From Polaribacter sp. Hel_I_88 (lineage in GTDB: Bacteria; Bacteroidota; Bacteroidia; Flavobacteriales; Flavobacteriaceae): DNA of 64,000 bases. The position numbers and the translations under genes are program-made. The notes below the pieces were generated by a model. The model saw nothing but the letters and a program-made list of their open reading frames with translations, was not told where the DNA came from and ran no database searches. Shown one piece after another: positions 27,201-35,818 of this stretch (its first letter is position 1; the number at the start of each line of letters is the position of its first letter). The stretch is from contig NZ_JHZZ01000001.1 in NCBI RefSeq assembly GCF_000687935.1, positions 434,001 to 498,000 on the forward strand. Reading direction: 5' to 3'.

Positions 27201-28577
27201 GGTAAAAAGCAAATTGCGGTTTTAGATAAAATGAAACCAAAATTTATTGAACAAGCAGGAAAAAATGGGCATGATGAAGAAAAATTAGAGAAAATTTGGA
27301 AAGATTGGGAAGCCTTTGCTAGTTACGCTTTTAATAAATCTCACTCTACGTGTTATGCTTGGATTGCTTATCAAACTGCGTATTTAAAAGCTCATTATCC
27401 AGCAGAATATATGGCTTCTGTACTTTCAAATAATATGAATGACATTAAAGCTGTTTCCTTTTTTATGGAGGAATGTAAACGAATGGGATTAGCAGTTTTA
27501 GGTCCAGATTTAAATGAATCTTTCTTAAAATTTTCTGTGAATGCAGAAGGTGCTGTACGTTTTGGAATGGCTGCTGTAAAAGGAGTTGGTGCTGGAGCAG
27601 TAAGAGCAATTATAAAAGAAAGAGAAGAAAATGGCAAATATTCATCAATTTTTGATTTAGCAAAACGTGTAGATTTGAGAGCCGCCAATAAAAAATCTTT
27701 TGATAGTTTAATAAAAGCTGGTGCTTTCGATTCTTTTACGGATACACACAGAGCTCAATATTTTGCTACTGATGAAAAAGGATTGACATTTTTAGAACGT
27801 GCCATGAAATTTGGAAGTAAATACCAAGAAAACGAAAACTCTGCGCAAGTTTCTATGTTTGGTGAAGCATCTACAGTACAATTTCCAGAACCCGATATTC
27901 CTGAGTGTGACACTTGGGGAACCATGGAACTTTTATCACAAGAAAAAGAAGTTATTGGCATTTATATTTCTGCTCATCCTTTAGATGATTTTAAAAATGA
28001 AATGATTTTTTGCAACGCTTCTTTAAAATACTTTAAAGGTGATTTGGCAAAATTTGTTGGTATGAATTTGGCTTTTGCAGGTATTGTTACAGATGTACAA
28101 CACAGAGTTTCTAAAGCTGGTAAAGGCTGGGCTGCTTTTACAATTGAAGATTATGGTGATAGTAATGAGTTTAGAATTTTTGGCGAAGACTATTTAAGAA
28201 TGAAACACTTTTTAGTGCCAAATTCTTTCTTGTTTGTTCGTTCTACAATTCAACCTGGTTGGACAAATAAAGAAACAGGGGTTGCTGGAGAACCAAGATT
28301 AAAATTTACAGAAATGAAATTGTTACACGATATTATGGATGAATTGTGTAAAAAGATCACCATTAAAATACAACTAAACGAAATAAAAGAAAACACTATC
28401 TTAAATTTAGAAACTATTTTGAAAAATAATCCTGGCAAACAATCCCTAAATTTTACAGTTTGGGATGCTAAAGAAAAAATTGAGGTGAGTTTACCAAGTA
28501 GAAATACAAAAATTAATGTTTCTAATGAATTATTGGCAACTTTAGAGAGTCAGCAGATAGATTTTAAGTTGAATTAA
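24237..28577 (+). CDS. dnaE: DNA polymerase III alpha subunit with fused exonuclease
   Basis: 1446 residues. Residues 1 to about 190 are a DEDDh 3'-5' exonuclease (DTETTG, VGQNLNFDL, and HNATADVE as the third motif), a proofreading domain in the same chain. Residues from about 258 are the PHP domain (SHLHNHTQFSVLQSTM). The polymerase palm has PDIDIDFDD near 672-680 and 'VGPGRGSAAGSVVAYCL'. The C-terminus has a helix-hairpin-helix region and an OB fold. This replicates the chromosome. The fusion occurs widely in Bacteroidota. A 216-bp gap with no gene follows. Confidence 0.95.
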   Translation: MYLIFDTETTGLPKSWNAPITDTDNWPRCVQIAWQLHDGMGNVLEHNDFLIQPEGYNIPFDAERIHGISTELAAQEGIDLEKGLHLFNEALAKTKFIVGQNLNFDLNIMGCEFHRLGIETPLAKLPILDTCTEKTATLCQIPGGRGGKFKLPTLTELHKHLFSVDFNEAHNATADVEATTRCFLELIRIREFTKEELDVDADYFKNFSEANPKPIQLIGLKHINLKKESDKIRKRLDKLKDDKETISTSEGLAELKDVQFSHLHNHTQFSVLQSTMQIGNIVATAAADNQPAIAMTDTANMMASFHFVSAILNHNKTAATPIKPIVGCEFNVCEDHKNKSVKDNGYQVVLLAKNKKGYHNLAKMSSIAFVDGFYYVPRIDRKIIKKYKEDIIVLTGNLYGEVPSKILNLGEKQAEEALLWWKEEFKDDFYIELMRHNQQDENIVNETLLKFSKAHDVKIIATNNTFYLEKKDANAHDILLCVKDGEKQATPKGKGRGYRYGLPNDEYYFKSTEEMKTLFADLPEAISNIQEIVDKIEIFTLARDVLLPAFNIPEEFVSEEDKVDGGKRGENAFLKHLTFVGAKKRYGEITESIKERLDFELSVIEKTGYPGYFLIVEDFIREARNMDVSVGPGRGSAAGSVVAYCLWITNIDPIKYDLLFERFLNPERVSMPDIDIDFDDEGRGRVMDYVIDKYGANQVAQIITYGTMAAKSSIRDTARVLDLPLFEADRIAKLIPGIKLKNIFGDDAKSKGKVAGLRAEEKQLVEELRHMSFGNDLVSETINKATILEGSVRNTGIHACGVIITPGDITNYVPVALAKDSDMYVTQFDNSVVESAGLLKMDFLGLKTLTLIKDTVKIVKAKHNVDLDPDSFPLDDVATYELFQRGETVGIFQYESPGMQKHMRSLKPTVFADLIAMNALYRPGPMEYIPSFINRKHGTEDIEYDLPAMEEYLAETYGITVYQEQVMLLSQKLADFTKGEADVLRKAMGKKQIAVLDKMKPKFIEQAGKNGHDEEKLEKIWKDWEAFASYAFNKSHSTCYAWIAYQTAYLKAHYPAEYMASVLSNNMNDIKAVSFFMEECKRMGLAVLGPDLNESFLKFSVNAEGAVRFGMAAVKGVGAGAVRAIIKEREENGKYSSIFDLAKRVDLRAANKKSFDSLIKAGAFDSFTDTHRAQYFATDEKGLTFLERAMKFGSKYQENENSAQVSMFGEASTVQFPEPDIPECDTWGTMELLSQEKEVIGIYISAHPLDDFKNEMIFCNASLKYFKGDLAKFVGMNLAFAGIVTDVQHRVSKAGKGWAAFTIEDYGDSNEFRIFGEDYLRMKHFLVPNSFLFVRSTIQPGWTNKETGVAGEPRLKFTEMKLLHDIMDELCKKITIKIQLNEIKENTILNLETILKNNPGKQSLNFTVWDAKEKIEVSLPSRNTKINVSNELLATLESQQIDFKLN

Positions 28578-28765
28578 AGAAAAAATCACACCTTATTTTA
28601 ACAAAACACTTTTTAGATTTTATTGTTTTTATAGTTATTTTTATCAAATACCCACATAAATCAAGTATCATTACTGTTTTGATAAATAGTATGTACAAAT
28701 TTTACATTTTACACATTTTGGTTTTTCTTAACACTATAAAAAACGAAATGACTGTAATTATTATG

Positions 28766-28773
28766 TAGTTTTG
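28766..28773 (+). promoter_or_regulatory. -7 element TAGTTTTG before the oxidase gene
   Basis: TAGTTTTG fits TAnnTTTG; it ends 20 nt before the ATG at 28794, leaving a short leader. No clear TTG is seen at the expected upstream distance. Confidence 0.45.
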
Positions 28774-28793
28774 TTTAACCAAAAACAAATATC

Positions 28794-30119
28794 ATGAAAC
28801 AAAAAAACACTTGGGTAAGTTGGAACGAAAATGTACAACACAACTATTCATCATTATATAAAATAACATCAGAAGAAAAACTTAGTGAGGTAATCGCTGA
28901 AAATGACAAGATTCGTTTTTTTGGCAGCAAGCAATCTTCTGCAGACATTGCTGCAGGTACAGATGCTTTGATTGATATGACAAGTTACAACAAGATTGTT
29001 TCTTACGATTATAACAAAAAAACAGTTACAGTGCAATCTGGTTTAATTCTTGGCGATTTTTTAGAAGCTATTGAGGCTGTTGGATGGTGTATCCCTTGCT
29101 TACCAGACATCAACACCATTACTATTGGTGGTGCTTTAGCAACAGGAACTCATGGTACAAGTGGTAAATTATTATCTGAATATATGACCGAATGCACTTT
29201 GGTGCTTGCAGATGGAACCATAAAAACAGTTACTGAAGAAGATAATTTAATGGATGCTGTGAGAGTTTCTCTTGGAATGTTAGGTGTAATGTCTACCATT
29301 ACTTTTAAATGCGAAAAAAGTTACACCCTTCATGTAAAAGAAAGACCAGAAAAAGATAGTGAATGGCTACCTAAAATTAAAAGTAGACTTAAAGATCACG
29401 ATTTTTTAAGAATTTTATGGTTACCACATACTGATAAAGGGTATGTAATTACTGGAGATAAAATAAAACCAGACACAAAAATTATTGAAAATAATGGTCC
29501 TAAACATTTAAAACATAGAAGAAATGCATCTAAAATTTTATACAAATATTCTCATTTGTATCCTTGGATAACATCTATCGCAAATAAAATTTTAGCAAAA
29601 GCATTTTTCAGTTCTAAAAAAGAACATAAAGGAACTTTATACCAAGCTACTGTAACAAAATCTAGAGGATCTACTTTGGAATTAGCAGAATGGACTATTG
29701 CATTGGATAAATTTCCACAAGTTTTTGAAGAGATTAAAACAGAAATTAATAAGTGGAGCAATAAATCGTTTATTCATATTCCTATGGATGTTCGTTTTGT
29801 GCAAAAAGATAATTCTTGGTTAAGTTATGCGTATAAACAAGATACTGTAACCATGGGTTGTGTTTCTAGAAATGCAGCAACAGCAGATACGTACGAAGCT
29901 TTTAAAAGTGTAGAAAAAATATTTTTAAAACATGGTGGAAGACCTCATTGGGGAAAGCGTTTTGCTGCTAAAGATGCAGAATTATCACAAGTATATCCAA
30001 AATGGGAAGCGTTTAAAAAATTAAGAGCCGATTTAGATCCAACAAATAAATTCTTAAATCCTTATTTAACAAAACTAGTAAACGCAAAAGCAAAAAAAAG
30101 AGTGAATGAAGTTGCCTAA
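28794..30119 (+). CDS. FAD-linked oxidase, aldonolactone-oxidase (ALO) type
   Basis: 441 residues. The N-terminal FAD_binding_4 domain holds ITIGGALATGTHGTSG (near 111-126) and the PCLPDINTI strand; the C-terminal ALO domain ends with RPHWGKRF and 'DPTNKFLNPYL'. Relatives oxidise sugar lactones or alditols. The loop that normally reads GSGHSF, with the His that binds FAD covalently, is here FFGSKQSS, so FAD is probably not covalently held through that residue. The substrate cannot be told. Its end overlaps the HAD gene by 14 bp, which suggests a linked sugar pathway. Confidence 0.75.
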   Translation: MKQKNTWVSWNENVQHNYSSLYKITSEEKLSEVIAENDKIRFFGSKQSSADIAAGTDALIDMTSYNKIVSYDYNKKTVTVQSGLILGDFLEAIEAVGWCIPCLPDINTITIGGALATGTHGTSGKLLSEYMTECTLVLADGTIKTVTEEDNLMDAVRVSLGMLGVMSTITFKCEKSYTLHVKERPEKDSEWLPKIKSRLKDHDFLRILWLPHTDKGYVITGDKIKPDTKIIENNGPKHLKHRRNASKILYKYSHLYPWITSIANKILAKAFFSSKKEHKGTLYQATVTKSRGSTLELAEWTIALDKFPQVFEEIKTEINKWSNKSFIHIPMDVRFVQKDNSWLSYAYKQDTVTMGCVSRNAATADTYEAFKSVEKIFLKHGGRPHWGKRFAAKDAELSQVYPKWEAFKKLRADLDPTNKFLNPYLTKLVNAKAKKRVNEVA

Positions 30120-30756
30120 AGGATTTCTATTTGATTTTGATGGTGTTGTTGTCAATAGCTTTAAAAGTCATGGCAATGCTTGGTCTAGTGCTTTTAAAGA
30201 ATTATTTAATCAAGAAATTGCCCCATTTCCTAAAAGTCATGCAGGTGGTTCACCTATGTTAATTGCCGAATATTATTGTAGCGTTATTGGTGAAGAAAAA
30301 CGTGCTGAAGAGTTGTTTTTATTGAAAGATAAACATTTGGATGAGCAGTTTACTGTGCCTACTTTGTTGCCTGGTGTTAGAGAAATAACAGCTTTTTTAG
30401 CAGATAAAAATATTCCTTATGGAATTGCAAGCAACGCAACAAAACAGTTTTTAAAGAATAGTGTTCATCATTTAGAGTTAAATTTCCCTGTAGTTTTTGG
30501 AGTCCAAGATTACGAAAAACCAAAACCTGCTCCAGAAGCATACATTTCTTTAGCAACTGCTTTAGCTTTTACAGCGTCTGACTTTAAAGATATTTGGGTT
30601 TTTGAAGACAGTTTAGCTGGCACAACTGCTGCAAAATTAGCTGGAATGCAACCTATTGGAATCTTAACTCAATGTTCGGAAGAAGAATTAAAAGACGCTG
30701 GAAGTGTGCTGGTTTTTGAAAATTTGCTAGAAGCGTATCAATATTTGACAAAATAA
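30106..30756 (+). CDS. HAD-family sugar-phosphatase-like hydrolase
   Basis: 216 residues, HAD subfamily IA. Motif I is FDFDGVVVNS (two catalytic Asp), motif II lies near IASNAT, motif III around the K of EKPKPAPEAY, and motif IV in VFEDSLAGTTAAKLAG. A helical cap follows motif I. This layout resembles beta-phosphoglucomutase and sugar phosphatases. The ATG lies inside the end of the oxidase gene (14-bp overlap), so translation is probably coupled and the substrate is probably an intermediate shared with that oxidase (inference). Confidence 0.8.
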   Translation: MKLPKGFLFDFDGVVVNSFKSHGNAWSSAFKELFNQEIAPFPKSHAGGSPMLIAEYYCSVIGEEKRAEELFLLKDKHLDEQFTVPTLLPGVREITAFLADKNIPYGIASNATKQFLKNSVHHLELNFPVVFGVQDYEKPKPAPEAYISLATALAFTASDFKDIWVFEDSLAGTTAAKLAGMQPIGILTQCSEEELKDAGSVLVFENLLEAYQYLTK

Positions 30757-30770
30757 TATCTAAAATACTA

Positions 30771-30808
30771 AAAACGGCTACAATTAAAAATTGTAACCGT
30801 TTTTTTTA
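30771..30808 (+). terminator. Intrinsic terminator after the HAD gene
   Basis: AAAACGG-TACAATT pairs with AATTGTA-CCGTTTT around AAA with one mismatch, followed by a run of T. Confidence 0.85.
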
Positions 30809-30870
30809 TTTCTAAACTTTATGCTTCAAGTTTTCTTAGATTCTTTTTAGCCAAAATTTAAATTCACTTC

Positions 30871-30942
30871 GCTAGCGCTCGTTTTTAACGAGTGCCGTCA
30901 AAGATTTTAATTTATGGGTAATCGTTAAAAACGAGCACTAGC
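30871..30942. repeat. Inverted repeat with 21-nt arms
   Basis: Arms at 30871-30891 and 30922-30942 are complementary with a single mismatch (both contain CTCGTTTTTAACGA or its complement), around a 30-nt loop. There is no T run beyond it, so it is not an ordinary terminator. It lies between convergent genes, in a 287-bp space without a gene. Confidence 0.75.
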
Positions 30943-30949
30943 AGATTTA

Positions 30950-31005
30950 GGAGAAACCTCATCTAATTTGTTACAAAATTATGGGATTTCTCCTATCGTC
31001 GAAAT
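30950..31005. repeat. Dispersed TTTCTCCTAT repeat, copy 2
   Basis: GGAGAAA (30950-30956) and TTTCTCC (30987-30993) form the arms, then TATCGTCGAAAT. It shares the right half with the copy at 24065-24098. It directly follows the 21-nt-arm inverted repeat, so both may be parts of one element. Confidence 0.5.
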
Positions 31006-31043
31006 AATAAATTTAACTAAAAACTAAAGTTTTAAATATAGTT

Positions 31044-31958
31044 TTAAGCAGTAACTTCTCTAAAAAGCGTTTCTAAATTTTTATTTTGAGCTGTTAATCC
31101 TAAAATTTTCAAGTTATTTTCTTGAGCGAAGTCGAAGATTTTAGAACGCATATCTTCATTAGAATTGAAGAATAATTGCCAAGTATTTTCTGATAAATTA
31201 TTAAATGCTACTAAATTTTTAAGTTGATGAAATAATTTTTCATCAATCAACATATTAAAAGTAACTTCTATAACTTGCTGTTTATTTTCTTTTAAAGTTG
31301 ATAGTTTTTTATCAACCAAAATCTCTCCTTTTTTTATAATGATAACTCGATCGCAAACAGCATCTACTTCTTGCATAATATGTGTAGAAAATAAAACGGT
31401 TTTCTCTTTGCCTAAGTCTTTTATCAATTGTCTAATTTCTACCAATTGATTTGGATCTAAACCTGTGGTTGGTTCATCTAAAATTAAAACTGATGGATTG
31501 TGCAAAATGGCTGCTGCCAAACCAACTCTTTGTTGATAACCTTTGGAAAGTTGATGTATTTTTTTATGAGCTTCTATTGTTAAACCAACTTTTTCGATGC
31601 AAATTTCTATCTGTTTTTTTGCTGTCATATCGAGCGCAGACGAAATATTAAAAATATTTGCTTGGAATTGTAAATACTCACGAACATACATTTCTTTATA
31701 CAATGGATTTTGCTCTGGCAAATATCCAATTGTTTTTTGTGCTTCTAATGGATTTTTTAAAACATCAATTTCATCAACAAAAACTTCACCTGAATCTGGT
31801 TTTATAAAACCTGTTAAGATTTTCATCATGGTTGATTTCCCAGCTCCATTTGGGCCTAAAAAACCAATTATTTGCCCTTTTTCAGCTGCAAAAGAAACGT
31901 TGTTCAGTGCCTTTTGAGAACCATATACTTTAGAAATTTTAGAAACTTTAATAGACAT
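31044..31958 (-). CDS. gldA: Gliding-motility ABC transporter ATPase GldA
   Basis: 304 residues. Walker A GPNGAGKS, signature LSKGYQQRV, Walker B LILDEPTTGLDP, and the H-loop STHIM are complete. The start MSIKVSKISKVYGSQKALNN and the C-terminal extension of about 85 residues match flavobacterial GldA. With GldF and GldG, encoded elsewhere, it forms an ABC transporter needed for gliding in Flavobacterium. A more general ABC exporter ATPase is the alternative. It is a single gene here with repeats on both sides. Confidence 0.8.
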   Translation of the reverse strand: MSIKVSKISKVYGSQKALNNVSFAAEKGQIIGFLGPNGAGKSTMMKILTGFIKPDSGEVFVDEIDVLKNPLEAQKTIGYLPEQNPLYKEMYVREYLQFQANIFNISSALDMTAKKQIEICIEKVGLTIEAHKKIHQLSKGYQQRVGLAAAILHNPSVLILDEPTTGLDPNQLVEIRQLIKDLGKEKTVLFSTHIMQEVDAVCDRVIIIKKGEILVDKKLSTLKENKQQVIEVTFNMLIDEKLFHQLKNLVAFNNLSENTWQLFFNSNEDMRSKIFDFAQENNLKILGLTAQNKNLETLFREVTA

Positions 31959-31975
31959 TTTTAGTATTTAAAAAA

Positions 31976-32001
31976 CACTTCGACAAGCTCAGTGTGACAT
32001 T
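31976..32001 (-). repeat. Dispersed TGAGCTTGTCGAAG repeat, copy A
   Basis: The minus strand reads AATGTCACACTGAGCTTGTC then GAAGTG. This is a common flavobacterial intergenic repeat type. It starts 17 bp upstream of gldA. Confidence 0.6.
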
Positions 32002-32067
32002 GTTAGTATGAATTGATAATGTAAAGTACAATTAATATTATACATGTAAGAAAATACATTTAATCTC

Positions 32068-32100
32068 AAAATGTCAGCCTAAACTTGTCAGAGACATTTT
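32068..32100 (+). repeat. Dispersed repeat, degenerate copy B, inverted to A
   Basis: The plus strand reads AATGTCAGCCTAAACTTGTC then AGAGACATTTT. It agrees with copy A at 18 of 26 positions but in the opposite orientation, 66 bp away. The ends AAATGTC and GACATTT also pair with each other. Confidence 0.5.
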
Positions 32101-32161
32101 AATTTTCATGAAAAATTTACACTTAAATATAAAGAAATTTTTAATCTTAATCTTTAAAGAG

Positions 32162-32920
32162 CTAACTATTTTCTAAACGAATCTTCCTAATATTCTTCAT
32201 GCGTTTCCAAGTAATTTTATGACGTTTTTTATATACCCATAAACAACCCAAATCTAATAAAAAATAAAACAAACTAATGCCACTTGGTGGGTTATAACTT
32301 GGCAAAAACGGAATCACATCAAAAGCTGTATTTGGCCACCACCAACATTGGTAATAGGTACCAATAATTTCTAAAACCGCTACTGAAATATACATGGTTA
32401 CATAGAAAAGACGTTCTCTAGGTTTGTTTCTTAAAATTAGCAATGTTGCTATTGTCATTACAAAACCAAAAACATCATTCTCAAAAAATAAAAATGCACT
32501 TGCATAGATAAATATAGAAATTGCAAAAACTTTCTCTAATAAAATTCGATGTTTTTTTATAGATGCTGCTTTAGAAAAACACAAAACAGCAATGTACACA
32601 AACGCATGCCCAAAAGGAATATAAAGTGGCACATTACCCAATCTATAGGTATACATTCCTAGAAAAACGGAAAATAAATACTCCCCAAAAAAACCAATGA
32701 GCACTGCTGCTAGCATTTGTTCTTTTAATCGTTTTGGAACCTTAAAAAAAGTAATTACAAAAACTAAAAGCATCAATGAGTTTGCATAAAATTGAGCATT
32801 TTCAGTAATTTCTACCATGTAAAAACTATCTAAAAATAAGCCAATTACAAAAAATAAATACAACAAACCTAATGTTTTGTAAGTTGTATACATAGCAGAT
32901 TTTGATGCAAATAAACTCAT
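32162..32920 (-). CDS. Multi-pass membrane protein, function unknown
   Basis: 252 residues with about eight hydrophobic helices; both ends are short and charged, the C-terminus very basic (KKRHKITWKRMKNIRK). Conserved-looking polar patches sit near membrane ends: GFFGEYLF, YIPFGHAFVY, TYYQCWWWPNTAF and PSYNPPSGIS. The Glu and His in the first two could be functional. No named family is recognised. It lies 63 bp after the barrel gene, but a terminator separates them. Confidence 0.55.
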   Translation of the reverse strand: MSLFASKSAMYTTYKTLGLLYLFFVIGLFLDSFYMVEITENAQFYANSLMLLVFVITFFKVPKRLKEQMLAAVLIGFFGEYLFSVFLGMYTYRLGNVPLYIPFGHAFVYIAVLCFSKAASIKKHRILLEKVFAISIFIYASAFLFFENDVFGFVMTIATLLILRNKPRERLFYVTMYISVAVLEIIGTYYQCWWWPNTAFDVIPFLPSYNPPSGISLFYFLLDLGCLWVYKKRHKITWKRMKNIRKIRLENS

Positions 32921-32934
32921 TTGGCTAAAATAAA

Positions 32935-32962
32935 AAAATGGCTCAAGATTGAGCCATTTTAT
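32935..32962 (-). terminator. Terminator between barrel gene and membrane gene
   Basis: AAAATGGCTCAA pairs with the complementary TTGAGCCATTTT around a tiny loop, with T/A runs on both sides. It ends the outer-membrane barrel transcript. Confidence 0.75.
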
Positions 32963-32983
32963 ATTTAAATATTTTTAAAAGAA

Positions 32984-35776
32984 TTATAATTGATAACGTA
33001 ATCTAAATGTAATCAACCTTGGTAAGATAAAGGTTTCGTTTATAGAGTTTGAAATATTTCCATTGTTCACTCTTATGTTAGATTCTGTTCCTAAAATGTT
33101 ACTTGCTTCTAATTCATACTCCCATTTTGCATCTCTATCTTTTCTATAAGACATTGAGAAATCCCAAATTTTAAATGAATTTTGATGTTGACCATTTTGT
33201 CTTACTTCGTTATATGTAAAATCTGTTTTTACTGTTAACGAGTTCCAAATATAAGCATCAAAATTTAAAGAAGGTGCATGAGTAACAGTTTCAAAAGTAG
33301 AAATTATGCCGCTATTTAATTCTGTTCTATCTTGATCTGAAAATGAAGCTCTATAATTTAAACTTACATTTGGTGCTTTTCTAAAATTAGTTCTAATACT
33401 TGGTGTTAATGAATAATTTTTGGTATTTATTTGAGTTGTGGTTTGTCCAAATAGCTGAAAAAACTCAGCATCTGTATAATTAGCTCCTAAACTTGTTCTA
33501 ATTTTACCAAAAGTTTTTGTTACACGTCCAAAAGCAGATATACTTTCTATATCAAAAGGTAAATTTAAATTGGTATTTGTAGAGACTATAGATCTTAAAT
33601 TTGGATTATTTGCATCTGGCACAAAATCTGCAATTGTAGATATTTGCTCCATAGTTTTATTGTAAGTAAGACCCCCAAAAACAAATGTATTATTAAACAA
33701 ATTAAAGCTTCTATAATTTAAACTTGCAGTTTGTACTCTAGCATTCATAATATCATTATTTCCAAAGAAAAAAGAACTGAAACTATTTGCTACAATACCT
33801 TGTGCAACTTGGTTTACATCTGTAAAATTAACTTGCTCTCTATAATTTAACTCTAAACTTTCGCTTTGTTTAAATTGAGCTATTATATTTAATTCAGGTA
33901 AAAATCTAGTAAAGCTATCGCTAAAATCAGGTGTTATGCCTGCTTGAGTATTATTCAAATTATAAGAATGTAGCGTAAATCCTGGTCTAAAGGTAAAGAT
34001 TCCTGATTTTACTCTGTAACGCATTCCTCCATATAAATCTGTAAAATTATATTCTACATCATTGGTAGTACTGGCATTAGGTACATTTGGAATATTTAAA
34101 CTTGGATTGAGAGTATTTTGATTATCTAATATTTGAAAAAATCTTGAGTCAAAGTTCTGTCTGCTTAAAATAGTCCCTCCAACAAAGTTAAAGTTACTCT
34201 TTTTATTAATGATGTAATAGTAGTCTAACTTCGCATCTAATTGATTAGACTTTACACGCCTGTCTTGTTCTAAAGTATAAAATTGTTGTGTTTTATCTAG
34301 CCCTAACACATCTGCTGCAGAATCAAATCCATCTGCATTATTATTTGGATCTTGGTCAAAATTTTCTAAAGAAGATACATAAAATGGATCTTCGTCTTGT
34401 ATTTGATGCTGTACTTCTAATGCAAAAATGCTAGTTGCACTTGCTGTGTAAAAATAACTTAAATTCTGATTGATAGTAAATGGTGTTGCATTTTCATTTT
34501 CTAAAATTGGTACGTTATTACCAATCACTTGCGAAGTACCATTATCAGTTCTAAACTCATTTGTAAAACGTCCATTCAAATCATAATTTATTTGGTTATC
34601 TATATTTTTTTTATAAACTGATTTAAAATTAAATAATCCAGAATTACTAGTTTGATCTGTTGTATTATCTGTAACATCGTCTTGTATTGATGCATCATTA
34701 TAGTTTATAATATTTCTATTACGTCGTCCATTAGAGTTTCCTGACCAAATTAAATATCCACTTAAATCTAACTTTGGATTTGGTGAATAACTAAAGTTTA
34801 ACGCAGTTAACTTCGTCTCTATTCTATTTGCATTTCTGGCATTTGCAGTTAAAAAACCAATACCTGCACTAGCTAAATTAATATTTGTACCATTTGATGG
34901 ACTTTGACTTCGAAAACCACCTGTAAAAGATCTTAAATCTCCTCTATCTAAAACAGCTTCTCCTATATTATTAATATCTCCAATAATATTAATTGTATAT
35001 TTTGGAGTATAATAAAATAGTTTCGGTTGAAATAAATATAAACCATCATTAGGTGAGGCACCAGCCCCAGCATAAACATCACCAAACCAGAAATTCTTTT
35101 TACCTTCTTTTAGTTTAATATTGATAGCAACTCTGTTTTGATTGTCTTGTACGCCACTTAATTGGTTTACACTAGAAAAATTTCTTAAAACCTCAATTTT
35201 ATCAACGGCATTAGAAGGTATGTTTTCTGTGGCTAACTTAGTATCTCCACTAAAAAATTCTTTACCATCTACCATTATTTTTTCTACAGGTTTTCCTTCA
35301 ACTTCAATTTGACCTGCATCATTTATTTCAACTCCTGGTAATTTTTCTAAAACATCTTTTAGTTTTCTTTCAGACCCATTTTTAAAAGAATCTGCATCGT
35401 AAATAATAGTATCACCTTTTATTCTAACAGGCATTTTAGATACGATGTTAATACCATCTAGCATGTTATCTTCTACCATCGTATAAGTTTTAGTGATATT
35501 TTTATCACTAGTCCTTACAAATTCACTGATTTCTTTAAAACCGATATAACTTATTTTTATATTGTACGTAGTATTTTTTGCTAATTCTAGTTTAAAACTT
35601 CCATTAGCATCTGTAAAACCATAAGAAGCAATTCTTTTAGCAACAGTATCTAAAGCAATTACATTTGCCATTTCTAAAGGAGTACCAATAGAATCTTTAA
35701 CAATTCCAGTTAAATTAATTTGGGCAGTTGAAACCCAAGACACCAAAAATATGGCGATTAGTAGTATTTTTTTCAT
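32984..35776 (-). CDS. TonB-dependent-receptor-like outer-membrane barrel
   Basis: 930 residues. Signal peptide (residues 1-18), then a carboxypeptidase-regulatory-like domain (INLTGIVKDSIGTPLEMANV, to about 105), a plug-like domain (KLPGVEINDAGQIEVEGKPV; NAVDKIEVLRNFS), and a large C-terminal barrel with many alternating aromatic strands ending LITFRLRYQL. This matches the OMP_b-brl_3 family. There is no SusD partner, so this is not a typical Sus system. The two upstream GLPGLI genes point to a shared envelope role. The substrate is unknown. It lies 42 bp after the first GLPGLI gene. Confidence 0.85.
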   Translation of the reverse strand: MKKILLIAIFLVSWVSTAQINLTGIVKDSIGTPLEMANVIALDTVAKRIASYGFTDANGSFKLELAKNTTYNIKISYIGFKEISEFVRTSDKNITKTYTMVEDNMLDGINIVSKMPVRIKGDTIIYDADSFKNGSERKLKDVLEKLPGVEINDAGQIEVEGKPVEKIMVDGKEFFSGDTKLATENIPSNAVDKIEVLRNFSSVNQLSGVQDNQNRVAINIKLKEGKKNFWFGDVYAGAGASPNDGLYLFQPKLFYYTPKYTINIIGDINNIGEAVLDRGDLRSFTGGFRSQSPSNGTNINLASAGIGFLTANARNANRIETKLTALNFSYSPNPKLDLSGYLIWSGNSNGRRNRNIINYNDASIQDDVTDNTTDQTSNSGLFNFKSVYKKNIDNQINYDLNGRFTNEFRTDNGTSQVIGNNVPILENENATPFTINQNLSYFYTASATSIFALEVQHQIQDEDPFYVSSLENFDQDPNNNADGFDSAADVLGLDKTQQFYTLEQDRRVKSNQLDAKLDYYYIINKKSNFNFVGGTILSRQNFDSRFFQILDNQNTLNPSLNIPNVPNASTTNDVEYNFTDLYGGMRYRVKSGIFTFRPGFTLHSYNLNNTQAGITPDFSDSFTRFLPELNIIAQFKQSESLELNYREQVNFTDVNQVAQGIVANSFSSFFFGNNDIMNARVQTASLNYRSFNLFNNTFVFGGLTYNKTMEQISTIADFVPDANNPNLRSIVSTNTNLNLPFDIESISAFGRVTKTFGKIRTSLGANYTDAEFFQLFGQTTTQINTKNYSLTPSIRTNFRKAPNVSLNYRASFSDQDRTELNSGIISTFETVTHAPSLNFDAYIWNSLTVKTDFTYNEVRQNGQHQNSFKIWDFSMSYRKDRDAKWEYELEASNILGTESNIRVNNGNISNSINETFILPRLITFRLRYQL

Positions 35777-35818
35777 GTGTAAAAATTAGTTGATATTTAT
35801 ATGTTTGGTTAAGAAGAT

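Noticed and set aside
30871..30942. Reading the 21-nt-arm inverted repeat as a terminator
   Set aside because: A 30-nt loop and no T run; a proper terminator for the upstream gene already lies at 30771-30808.
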